Shown: positions 27,186 through 36,396 of the stretch, piece after piece
Position numbering within the stretch: position 1 is the first letter of the stretch
How the letters are laid out: each line of letters opens with the position of its first letter
NCBI RefSeq assembly: GCF_003258315.1
Contig: NZ_CP030032.1
Span: 3,970,501 to 4,034,500 of the forward strand
Direction of reading: 5' to 3'
Source: Bradymonas sediminis
Lineage (GTDB): Bacteria > Myxococcota_A > Bradymonadia > Bradymonadales > Bradymonadaceae
Length of the DNA: 64,000 bases
The notes under the pieces: generated by a model
The model's database searches: none
What the model saw: only the letters and a program-made list of their open reading frames with translations
Told to the model about the DNA's origin: nothing
Program-made: the position numbers and the translations under genes

Positions 27186-28391
27186 ATGCCAGTTTTTGCC
27201 TGGACAGGAACCACAGCATCCGGAGAAACCCGTTCCGGAGAAATGAAGGCGACCTCGCCTCAAGAGGTCCGAGACCGCCTTCAACGCCAGGACATCAGCC
27301 CCGGAAAGGTCCGAAAAAAGCGCGATCCCTCTGCCTTTAAATTCGGCGGCGGCGTTCCGCTCAAAACCCTGGTCGTCTTCACCCGGCAATTCGCGACGAT
27401 GATCGACGCGGGTCTGCCCCTGGTTCAATGCCTCGAACTCCTCGGCGGCGCGGAGCCGCACGCCGGTTTCAAAAAGATCCTTACCCAGGTCCGCGCTGAT
27501 ATCGAATCGGGTTCGACCCTGGCCGACGCCATGGCCAAACACCCCGGCGCCTTCGACAACCTCTACGTCAACCTGATCGCCGCCGGTGAAGCCGCCGGTA
27601 TCCTCGACACGATCATGAATCGCCTGGCGACTCAGATCGAGAAGACGGCGCAATTGCGCCGCAAAATCCGCTCTGCTTTCTCCTACCCGACCATCGTTAT
27701 GGTCATCGCAGTGCTGGTCGTCTTCGTGCTGCTCTATAAAGTTATCCCGACCTTCGAATCGATGTTCGCCGAGATGGGCGGCGGCGAATTGCCCGCCCCC
27801 ACCCAGGTTGTCATCGATATCTCCGAGTTTACCCAGGACAACTTCTTCATCCTCGTCGGCGGCATGATCGCTTTTGTCATGCTCACCACCTGGACGATGA
27901 ATTATAAGCCGACCCGCGCCGTCATCGACCGCTTTATCCTAAAAGTGCCGCTCTTCGGCCCCCTGGTGCGAAAAACCGCCGTCGCCCGCTTCACGCGCAC
28001 CCTCGGGACGATGGTGTCCTCGGGTGTGCCGATCGTCGACGCGCTCGAGATCGTCGCCAATACCGCCGGCAATATGACCGTCCAAAAGGCGATTTTATAC
28101 ACCCGTGAGCGCATCAGCGAGGGCCAAAATATGGTCGACCCGCTGATGGAGACCGGCGTCTTCCCGCCCATGGTCGTCCAGATGATCGGCGTCGGTGAGT
28201 CCACCGGTGCCCTCGACGTCATGCTCACAAAGATCGCCGACTTCTACGAAGAAGAGGTCGACGTCGCCGTCGATAACCTCACCTCGATGCTTGAGCCGTT
28301 AATGATGGTCTTCCTGGGTATCATCGTCGGTGGCATGCTCATCGCGATGTACCTGCCGATCTTCACCATGGCCGGCAATATCAAGGGTTAA
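27186..28391 (+). CDS. pilC: Type IV pilus inner-membrane platform protein PilC
   Basis: A 401-residue PilC/GspF-family protein. The ATG at 27186 (MPVFAWTGTT) is where homology begins; the open frame extends upstream to 27090 without homology. Two T2SSF domains (FTRQFATMIDAGLPLVQCLE and FTRTLGTMVSSGVPIVDALE) flank a membrane hairpin, and the C-terminal transmembrane segment is at about 370-395. PilC couples the PilB/PilT motors to pilin. The 150-bp gap after pilT contains a TTAACGCAA motif, the inverse of one repeated upstream of pilB. Confidence 0.95.
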   Translation: MPVFAWTGTTASGETRSGEMKATSPQEVRDRLQRQDISPGKVRKKRDPSAFKFGGGVPLKTLVVFTRQFATMIDAGLPLVQCLELLGGAEPHAGFKKILTQVRADIESGSTLADAMAKHPGAFDNLYVNLIAAGEAAGILDTIMNRLATQIEKTAQLRRKIRSAFSYPTIVMVIAVLVVFVLLYKVIPTFESMFAEMGGGELPAPTQVVIDISEFTQDNFFILVGGMIAFVMLTTWTMNYKPTRAVIDRFILKVPLFGPLVRKTAVARFTRTLGTMVSSGVPIVDALEIVANTAGNMTVQKAILYTRERISEGQNMVDPLMETGVFPPMVVQMIGVGESTGALDVMLTKIADFYEEEVDVAVDNLTSMLEPLMMVFLGIIVGGMLIAMYLPIFTMAGNIKG

Positions 28392-28403
28392 TCCAACGCT
28401 CCC

Positions 28404-30149
<1,746 letters not shown>

Positions 30150-30157
30150 CCTCGAAG

Positions 30158-30176
30158 CCAGACCTTCTAGGTCTGG
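30158..30176. repeat. REP-like palindrome, copy 2
   Basis: CCAGACCT, loop TCT and AGGTCTGG, preceded by GAAG and followed by AAAAACAGG. It lies just after the pilS stop. With copy 3 it forms a tail-to-tail pair like a BIME. Confidence 0.8.
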
Positions 30177-30194
30177 AAAAACAGGGCTTTTACT

Positions 30195-30215
30195 GCCAGG
30201 TCAAGATGACCTGGC
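30195..30215 (-). repeat. REP-like palindrome, copy 3 (inverted, compensatory variant)
   Basis: GCCAGGTCA, loop AGA and TGACCTGGC. Read on the minus strand it is GGAGCCAGGTCA...TGACCTGGCAGTAAAA, matching the flanks of copies 1 and 4. Both stem arms have changed together relative to the other copies, which suggests selection on pairing. Confidence 0.75.
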
Positions 30216-30383
30216 TCCCATTTGTGATACCCACTGAACGCTTGCAACCGATCTCGGATGACTATCCCGGCTCTGCTCTCAAACAGCCGACCCAAAAGAT
30301 ATTAGCTCAGCGCCATATTTCGGACCCGACCGGCAACCGCTGACCGATTGCCCAACCACAACCATTTGCGCTATGTTCTGCCC

Positions 30384-31808
30384 ATGAATGAGCCATCTTC
30401 CCCCATCGAAAATCAGCCGCCCATCCTCATCATCGACGATGAGCAGAGCATGCGACAATTCCTGTCGATCATGCTCAAAAAACAGGACCTCGCGCATACC
30501 ACCGCAGCCTCCGGCGAAGAGGCCCTGAGCCGCCTGGACGCCGGCGAGCGATTCAGCGTGGTCTTGACCGACTTGCAGATGGCGGAGGTCGGCGGCATCG
30601 AAGTGTTGCGCGCGATCAAAGAGACCGACCCGGCCTGCCAGGTCGTCGTCATGACCGCCTTCGCCTCGCCCGAGACCGCCGTCTCGGCGATTCGCGCCGG
30701 CGCCTACGATTATATCACCAAGCCCTTCAAGCTCGAGCAGGTTCAGGTGGTCGTGCGGCGCGCCCTCGAAAAATTCGAGCTCTTGCGCGAGAACCTCTAC
30801 CTCAAAGAAAGCCTCGACCGCTCGCAGGGGTTCGCCGAGATGCTCGGGCAGTCCAAGCCGATGCAGCACGTCTTCGAGATGATCGCGCGCGTCGCCGACG
30901 CCCCCGCGACCATTCTTATCAGCGGCGAGTCCGGCACGGGCAAGGAGTTGGTCGCGCGCGCGATTCACCAAAAGGGCGCCCGCGCCAAGCAACCGTTTTT
31001 GCCGATCAACTGCGGCGCTATCCCCGAGAACCTCATCGAAAGCGAGCTCTTCGGCCACAAAAAAGGCGCCTTCACCGGCGCCACCCAGGATAAAAAAGGA
31101 CTCTTCGAGGCCGCGGCCGGCGGCACGGTATTTCTCGATGAGATCGGCGAGCTCGGCCAACCGATGCAGGTGAAGTTGCTGCGCGTTTTGCAGGAGCGAA
31201 AGGTGCGCCCCGTCGGCGCCGCCCAGGAGCTCACCGTCGACTGCCGCATCCTCGCCGCGACCAACCGCGACCTGCGCGAAGAGGTCGCAGAGGGGCGCTT
31301 TCGCGAAGACCTATACTACCGCCTGAGCGTCATCCCGATCGAGGTGCCGCCGCTGCGCGAGCGCGGCTCCGACCTCAAGCTCCTCATCGAGCATTTCGTC
31401 AACGAGCTCGCGGCCAAGCGCCCCGCCAACTTCGGCGGCGTCGACATCATGGGCATCGACTCCAGCACGATGCGCATCCTGCTCAATTACGATTACCCCG
31501 GGAACGTGCGCGAGCTGCAGAATATCATCGAGCGCGCCGTCACGCTGACCCGCGGCGATATGATCTTCCCGGACGTGCTGCCCCCGCACCTGCAGGAGCA
31601 GAGCTTCGCGCGCGCCGCCCACGATCTGGAGATCCCCGCCGACGGCCTCGACCTCGAAGCAATGGTCGCCCAGCTCGAGCGCGAGCTCATCACCAAAGCG
31701 CTGGAGCGCACCGACGGCGCCAAAACCCGCGCCGCCGAACTCCTGGGCATCACGTTTCGCAGCCTGCGCTACCGTCTGAAAAAATATGGGATGGATGATT
31801 CGGAGTGA
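30384..31808 (+). CDS. pilR: Sigma-54-dependent response regulator PilR
   Basis: A 474-residue NtrC-family regulator. The start at ATG 30384 places the receiver domain (ILIIDDEQSMRQFL) at the usual distance from the N-terminus. The phosphoacceptor Asp is in VVLTDLQMAEVGG. The AAA+ domain has Walker A GESGTGKE, the sigma-54 contact loop GAFTGA, and Walker B GGTVFLDEIGEL. The C-terminal Fis-type helix-turn-helix ends with TKALERTDGAKTRAAELLGI. It is expected to bind upstream of the pilin promoters, and two -24/-12 promoters lie just downstream. Confidence 0.94.
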   Translation: MNEPSSPIENQPPILIIDDEQSMRQFLSIMLKKQDLAHTTAASGEEALSRLDAGERFSVVLTDLQMAEVGGIEVLRAIKETDPACQVVVMTAFASPETAVSAIRAGAYDYITKPFKLEQVQVVVRRALEKFELLRENLYLKESLDRSQGFAEMLGQSKPMQHVFEMIARVADAPATILISGESGTGKELVARAIHQKGARAKQPFLPINCGAIPENLIESELFGHKKGAFTGATQDKKGLFEAAAGGTVFLDEIGELGQPMQVKLLRVLQERKVRPVGAAQELTVDCRILAATNRDLREEVAEGRFREDLYYRLSVIPIEVPPLRERGSDLKLLIEHFVNELAAKRPANFGGVDIMGIDSSTMRILLNYDYPGNVRELQNIIERAVTLTRGDMIFPDVLPPHLQEQSFARAAHDLEIPADGLDLEAMVAQLERELITKALERTDGAKTRAAELLGITFRSLRYRLKKYGMDDSE

Positions 31809-31828
31809 GTCCGTGCGAACCCGCAGCA

Positions 31829-31845
31829 CTGGCGCGATTATTGCT
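31829..31845 (+). promoter_or_regulatory. Sigma-54 (-24/-12) promoter of the first pilin gene
   Basis: CTGGCGCGATTATTGCT matches the YTGGCACGNNNNTTGCW consensus, with GG and GC separated by exactly 10 bases. It lies 21 bp after the pilR stop and about 76 bp before the pilin ATG. Confidence 0.8.
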
Positions 31846-31920
31846 CCAACGCTACAATGACCACGCAAAGCTATTATCTACCAATATCATTCACTCACCC
31901 GCGCCGCCCCAGGAAAGACA

Positions 31921-32409
31921 ATGAATAGATTCAAGACCCAACGCACCAGCACCCGCGGCTTCACGCTCGTCGAGCTCATGATCGTTGTTGCCATCGTCGG
32001 CGTCCTGGCCGCCATTGGGAGCGTTGCCTATACGAAATATGTCCAATCCGCCAAAATCACACGGCTAAAACAATACGCAATGGAAGTCGCCAAGGCTCAG
32101 GAGCAATATAAATCCCAGAACTCCGGCTATTTTACCCCCACGGTTAAATATGCGGAGGGCAACGCCCAATGGGAGAATCTGCTCGGCTTCTCGAAGAAGG
32201 GCCTAACCTCAGACATCACGATTCAAACCGTCGCCGGCGACTCCACCGCGACCACTTGTGGAATCTGCGACGGCGTCGACCCCAGCTTTGGCTCCATCTG
32301 GTATGCCGTACGCGTGCGCCAAGACTTCAAAACAGGCGACGGCAAGGCCACCACGGTCATCCTTAATAATGAACTCCCCGGCCCGGTGGTCCTCAACGAA
32401 GGAATGTGA
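31921..32409 (+). CDS. Type IV pilin-like protein (minor or alternative pilin)
   Basis: A 162-residue prepilin with a 13-residue basic leader (ending STRG) and the class III signal [19 protein letters not shown], with Glu5 of the mature protein. The globular part has two cysteines in CGIC. A ribosome-binding site (GGAAAG) lies before the ATG. Compared with the next gene it is shorter and differs entirely after the N-terminal helix. It may be a minor pilin or a second major pilin; its own sigma-54 promoter suggests regulated expression with pilA. Confidence 0.88.
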   Translation: MNRFKTQRTSTRGFTLVELMIVVAIVGVLAAIGSVAYTKYVQSAKITRLKQYAMEVAKAQEQYKSQNSGYFTPTVKYAEGNAQWENLLGFSKKGLTSDITIQTVAGDSTATTCGICDGVDPSFGSIWYAVRVRQDFKTGDGKATTVILNNELPGPVVLNEGM

Positions 32410-32421
32410 CGTTTTTTGTCA

Positions 32422-32444
32422 GCGGTGACGCTCAGCGTCACCGC
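32422..32444. terminator. Hairpin after the first pilin gene
   Basis: GCGGTGACGC, loop TCA and GCGTCACCGC: a perfect 10-bp stem, 12 bp after the stop. No U-run follows, so it may stabilise the 3' end or act as a weak terminator rather than a classic one. Confidence 0.5.
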
Positions 32445-32497
32445 GTTGCGACGCAATCCGCAATAAGCCGACGCCTCCCTTCCTCCCCTCCCCCGGA

Positions 32498-32518
32498 GCC
32501 AGACCTACAAGGTCTGGC
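32498..32518. repeat. REP-like palindrome, copy 4
   Basis: GCCAGACCT, loop ACA and AGGTCTGGC, with the flanks CGGA and AAAAGAAA shared with copy 1. It lies between the two pilin genes. Confidence 0.85.
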
Positions 32519-32655
32519 AAAAGAAATAGCAGAGCCGCAATAAAACGCTTTAGCCCCCCAATAGGACACAGCCAGCCCCGGCATCGAAGGCATAAATCAC
32601 CCCCACCCCCACCAATCAACACATAAAAATAAAAAAACTTGCCAATCCCCCCAAC

Positions 32656-32672
32656 CTGGCAACATACTTGCA
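32656..32672 (+). promoter_or_regulatory. Sigma-54 (-24/-12) promoter of pilA
   Basis: CTGGCAACATACTTGCA matches the sigma-54 consensus, with 10 bases between GG and GC. The expected start site is near 32683, giving a leader of about 90 nt before pilA. Confidence 0.85.
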
Positions 32673-32772
32673 AACCTTCAGAAGCGTATCGCGAAGCCGC
32701 GTACAAACTTCTGAGAACCCCAGGCGCAGCCTCCGTAGTGGACAAGCGCAAAAACCCCGAAAGGAGTCACCC

Positions 32773-33423
32773 ATGTTGAAAAATCTTCGAAACAAGAACA
32801 AAGGTTTCACCCTCGTCGAGTTGATGATCGTTGTCGCCATCATCGGCATCCTGGCCGCCATCGCTATCCCGGCTTTCTTGAAATATATCAAGAGTTCGAA
32901 GGCTGCTGAGGCGACGGGTATCATGAAGAAGATGTCTGAGGGTGCGAAGACCTATTTCACGAGCGAGCAGAAATACGCAGCCGCCGCCGATGGTGACCAA
33001 CCCTGGCATGCGTCAGTTGCAAATGACCAGACCAAAGCACCTGGTTATCCGGTTATTTGGGATAACTATGTGTTTCCTGGCGGAACAGACTATAAATTCA
33101 ATACGATTCTTGGAACGGAAGCTCTCGGCACGGCCGGTAATGCGCCAACTGGTGGCTCGAAGTACCTTCCAATGGTGCCTACAACTGCAACCTTCAAAGC
33201 GGCATCAAACAAGCTTAATCTGAGCCTCGAGGATCCGCTGTATTTCATGTATAACTACGCGAGTACTGACAAAGGAAATACCGCGAAGGCTGAGATCACT
33301 GCTATCGCTAACTTCAAAACTGGCGACACTGTCGCTCACACAGTATCACAGACGGTAAACGTCAACCCCGCGAGTCAAGAAGTCCGCGTTGGCCCGGCTG
33401 TCGTCAGCAATGAATTCGAATAA
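32773..33423 (+). CDS. pilA: Major type IV pilin PilA
   Basis: A 216-residue prepilin; the ATG at 32773 follows AAAGGAG, and the longer open frame from 32668 starts inside the promoter and is rejected. A short basic leader (KNKG) precedes [18 protein letters not shown] with mature Glu5, followed by the long N-terminal helix ([17 protein letters not shown]). The globular domain is Thr/Asn-rich, has no cysteine pair, and is AT-richer than the N-terminal coding part, as often seen for rapidly changing surface pilins. Placed between its regulator pilR and the pilG/H/I-like genes, as in Myxococcus xanthus. Confidence 0.93.
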   Translation: MLKNLRNKNKGFTLVELMIVVAIIGILAAIAIPAFLKYIKSSKAAEATGIMKKMSEGAKTYFTSEQKYAAAADGDQPWHASVANDQTKAPGYPVIWDNYVFPGGTDYKFNTILGTEALGTAGNAPTGGSKYLPMVPTTATFKAASNKLNLSLEDPLYFMYNYASTDKGNTAKAEITAIANFKTGDTVAHTVSQTVNVNPASQEVRVGPAVVSNEFE

Positions 33424-33453
33424 GCCTATTTGATTCGGAACCATTATCAGCGT

Positions 33454-33493
33454 AAAAAATGCCGCCTCGCAAATTTGCGAGGCGGCATTTTTT
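33454..33493 (+). terminator. Strong terminator after pilA
   Basis: A perfect 40-nt palindrome (AAAAAATGCCGCCTCGCAAA and its complement) ending in six Ts, 30 bp after the pilA stop. It should uncouple the abundant pilA mRNA from the downstream genes. Confidence 0.93.
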
Positions 33494-33589
33494 ATAAAAG
33501 CACCAGCAATTGCCATTCGATAGATTAATATGGTGAATTAATTGCCATCCAAGCAAAGCGCAACCAAACCTAGATAATCCAGACGAAGC

Positions 33590-34528
33590 ATGAAGAAGCC
33601 CAAGCAATTCCATCGAAGCAAACTTGTTCAAACAACCCTTGCCTGGACGCTGTTAATCTTATTATTGCTTAACATTCTTCTGGCCAAACTCTCACTCGAA
33701 CAACGCCACCTTTTACTCGGGGGGTCACCATCCGAGCGAACTTATAGTCTTCCGTCATCCAGCGCGCTTAAGACAGGATTTCTAAACTATCACACGCTCG
33801 TAAGTGATTTTCTCTGGATCAAGTCGCTTGTCTATTCCGGTCGCAATATGACCCGAAATCAATCGTTCGAACATTTGCCGACATATATTATCTCCGCGAG
33901 CGAATTGGATCCCTATTTCTATGCCCTTTATAAATGGTATCCCGATGTCTATATCGGCGCTAAACATCCCGTCAGCGAAGAACGCATCGAGAAAACAAAT
34001 CAATTCTTAGAACGCGGCATGAAATACTTCCCTCGAGACCACCGCCTTCCCGAAACCGCCGCATCCAATTATATCGGTTACAGCGCAGATGCTCCGGCGC
34101 CCCGTCGATTACGAGAATCCATCAAGGCCATCGAATATCTGCAATACGCAGCGAAATTGCCTGGCGCATCTTCAAATGTGCCATTTTTGCTCGACTATTT
34201 TTATGGACGCAAGGCCAGGCTCGAAGCAGAATTAAGCGATGGTGAAAACCCGAGCGCAGCGCCCAGCACAACGCTCAGTGAGAATGAAAAGGAAACCTAT
34301 CTTCGCCTCTATCTCCTGGCGCCCGACCCACATACCCGCGCGAGACTCGCTGGATTGCTGAGTCGATATGGAATCGATGAGAATACCGCTTTTGAGCGTG
34401 CGCGCGATTATACTCAGCGTCTCCAAACCGAGCATACTCAAAGATTAAACTACCTGCCGGTCGACCTCTGGAGTACGATCGTCAATCCAAAGGAATTTGA
34501 CTCCGCCACCGCGACACCCAGCCGATAA
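33590..34528 (+). CDS. PilG-like membrane-anchored accessory protein
   Basis: A 312-residue protein with one N-terminal transmembrane segment (about residues 15-33, rich in Leu/Ile) and a soluble helical remainder, probably periplasmic. The helical repeats (ALYKWYPDVYIGAKHPVSEE, FLERGMKYFPRDHRLPETAA) look TPR-like. It occupies the pilG position of the M. xanthus cluster, directly upstream of the ABC ATPase and permease. In M. xanthus, pilG, pilH and pilI are needed for pilus assembly or pilin export. The assignment rests on synteny and topology. It is AT-richer than the flanking pil genes. Confidence 0.6.
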   Translation: MKKPKQFHRSKLVQTTLAWTLLILLLLNILLAKLSLEQRHLLLGGSPSERTYSLPSSSALKTGFLNYHTLVSDFLWIKSLVYSGRNMTRNQSFEHLPTYIISASELDPYFYALYKWYPDVYIGAKHPVSEERIEKTNQFLERGMKYFPRDHRLPETAASNYIGYSADAPAPRRLRESIKAIEYLQYAAKLPGASSNVPFLLDYFYGRKARLEAELSDGENPSAAPSTTLSENEKETYLRLYLLAPDPHTRARLAGLLSRYGIDENTAFERARDYTQRLQTEHTQRLNYLPVDLWSTIVNPKEFDSATATPSR

Positions 34529-34529
34529 C

Positions 34530-35468
34530 ATGAACGACGAAATCCTCCTAAAAGCTCAAAACCTGCAAAAGACTTTTCGCATCGGCTTTTGGCGAAAAAA
34601 AGTCGAAGCTGTGCGCGATGTTAGCTTCGAAGTCCGTCGCGGCGAGATCTTTGGATTGGTCGGGCCAAACGGCGCGGGCAAAACGACGACGATGAAGATG
34701 CTGACCGGCCTCATCCGCCCCGACGCGGGTTCGATGAGCCTCTTCGGCGAGCCGGTCGACCACGTAAGAACACGCGCAAAGTTGGGTTATTTGCCCGAAA
34801 ACCCCTATTTCTACGATCACCTCACCGCCCGCGAACTCATCACCTATTATGGCAGCCTTCACGGCCTAAAACGCAGCGTTATTCACAAACGAGCCGATGA
34901 ATTGCTCGAACAGGTCGGCCTCGCACACGCCCAGAACCGCCCCCTTCGCAAATTCTCAAAAGGCATGCGCCAGCGCGCAGGCCTGGCCCAGGCGCTGATC
35001 AACGACCCTGAATTGGTGATCCTCGACGAGCCGCAGAGCGGCCTGGACCCGATGGGACGAAAAGACGTGCGCGACCTGATCTTTGACCTCAAACGTCGGG
35101 GCAAAACGGTCTTTTTCTCGAGTCATATCCTCCCCGATGTCGAAGCCGTCTGCGACCGCGTCGCGCTGATGCACCTGGGGACCGTGCGCGAAGTAGGCAC
35201 GCTCCAAGAACTCACCGGAGGGCGCGCCGCAGCCGTCGAGGTTCTCATCCGCGGCCTCGACCTCACCAAGGCCAAAAGCCTCTCGGATATCGACACAGTC
35301 GACGCCCGCGGCGATCTCATCGCCCTTGAATTAGGCGACGAAGCAGCCCTTCAAGCAACGATCGCCGAGGTCTATCGCCTGGGCGGCGCCGTCCACTCGG
35401 TGACGCCCCAAAAAGAAGACCTGGAAGATGTATTTTTGCGCGACACGCGCGCCGAGAATATAAGCTAA
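34530..35468 (+). CDS. pilH: ABC transporter ATP-binding protein (PilH-like)
   Basis: A 312-residue ATPase starting one base after the previous stop; the longer frame from 34497 overlaps that gene and is rejected. Walker A GPNGAGKTTT, the ABC signature in the variant FSKGMRQR, Walker B LVILDEPQSGLDP and an H-loop (FFSSHILPDVE) are all present. In M. xanthus, PilH with PilI forms an ABC transporter required for pilus biogenesis. The ATPase family call is secure; the pil role follows from position. Confidence 0.85.
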   Translation: MNDEILLKAQNLQKTFRIGFWRKKVEAVRDVSFEVRRGEIFGLVGPNGAGKTTTMKMLTGLIRPDAGSMSLFGEPVDHVRTRAKLGYLPENPYFYDHLTARELITYYGSLHGLKRSVIHKRADELLEQVGLAHAQNRPLRKFSKGMRQRAGLAQALINDPELVILDEPQSGLDPMGRKDVRDLIFDLKRRGKTVFFSSHILPDVEAVCDRVALMHLGTVREVGTLQELTGGRAAAVEVLIRGLDLTKAKSLSDIDTVDARGDLIALELGDEAALQATIAEVYRLGGAVHSVTPQKEDLEDVFLRDTRAENIS

Positions 35469-35475
35469 ATGGAGC

Positions 35476-35509
35476 GCGAGTGTCCTCACTCGCATCGCGC
35501 GTTAGCGCG
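35476..35509. other. Two adjacent hairpins between pilH and pilI
   Basis: GCGAGTG/CACTCGC with a TCCT loop (35476-35493), then CGCGC/GCGCG with a GTTA loop (35496-35509). They lie in the 118-bp gap and may moderate expression between ATPase and permease. No U-run follows. Confidence 0.5.
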
Positions 35510-35586
35510 AAAATGATTATCACCCTACCACGCATTGCAGGGCGACCAAAAACAGCCGCGCCCTATATCTCATACAAGGTTTTCCC

Positions 35587-36369
35587 ATGCGTTGGATTCG
35601 CGTCAACACCGCCATTGCCCTCAACACCTTTCGCGAGGCAGTGCGCAACAAAATCTTCGGAAGCCTCATCTTCTTCGCGGTGCTGCTCATCGTCATGAGT
35701 ATCGCGTTCGGCGAGCTGAGCCTGCATAATGAGGTGCGCGTCGCGCGTGATCTCACGTTCTTTACCACCTCGATCTTCGCGATGGTCATCACCGTCTACT
35801 CCTCGGTGACGCTGCTCCACACCGAGATCGAGAAGCAAACGATCTACACGATTTTGTCCAAACCCATCCGCCGGTGGGAGTTTTTGGTCGGCAAATTCAC
35901 CGGCATTCAACTTCTGCTGAGCGCAATTTTGACCGCCCTCTTCGCCATCTCGTCGGGCGTTATCCTGCTTCAAGGCGGCGAAATCACCGCCGCGCTCGCC
36001 TGGGGCCACGTGACGCTCCTGCTGCAACTCAGCATCATCACCGCCATCGCGATGTTGATGGCGAGTTTCTCCTCACCGCTGCTCTCGGGGATGGTCAGCG
36101 TCGCGATCTTTATCGCCGGCAACCTGATGACCCAACTCGCCCAGGTCGAAGAACTCCTGCGTTCCCAACATAACCCCATCTGGCGCGTCATCTGGGCGGT
36201 CCAATACCTGCTCCCCAACCTCGAATCGCTTAACCTTGCCGAGGTTATCACCTATTCAGTCCCGGTCAGCGCGGCGTATTTGGGCTCGGCAGTTTGGTAC
36301 GCCTCCGCTTACACTGCGATCGTGATGCTACTGGCCATGATAATCTTTTCGCGACGTGATTTCGTCTGA
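35587..36369 (+). CDS. pilI: ABC transporter permease (PilI-like)
   Basis: A 260-residue ABC-2-type permease with about six transmembrane segments, for example IFGSLIFFAVLLIVMSIAFG and the last one TAIVMLLAMIIFS. It follows the ATPase by 118 bp. Such permeases pair with single ATPase subunits as homodimeric transporters. In M. xanthus, PilI is the permease partner of PilH. The substrate is unknown; pilin or a regulator of pilin export has been suggested for the M. xanthus system. Confidence 0.83.
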   Translation: MRWIRVNTAIALNTFREAVRNKIFGSLIFFAVLLIVMSIAFGELSLHNEVRVARDLTFFTTSIFAMVITVYSSVTLLHTEIEKQTIYTILSKPIRRWEFLVGKFTGIQLLLSAILTALFAISSGVILLQGGEITAALAWGHVTLLLQLSIITAIAMLMASFSSPLLSGMVSVAIFIAGNLMTQLAQVEELLRSQHNPIWRVIWAVQYLLPNLESLNLAEVITYSVPVSAAYLGSAVWYASAYTAIVMLLAMIIFSRRDFV

Positions 36370-36396
36370 ATCGCTTTTCATCCGCCCGGATTAATT

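Noticed and set aside
30229-30243. 15-nt match ACCCACTGAACGCTT to the right end of the IS66 element (41616-41630)
   Set aside because: It could be an IS-end remnant, but a few exact 15-mer matches are expected by chance in 64 kb and no further IS66 sequence adjoins it.
32422-32444. Considered as a fifth copy of the GCCAGACC palindrome family
   Set aside because: The stem sequence (GCGGTGACGC) and the flanks are unrelated to the family; kept only as a gene-end hairpin.
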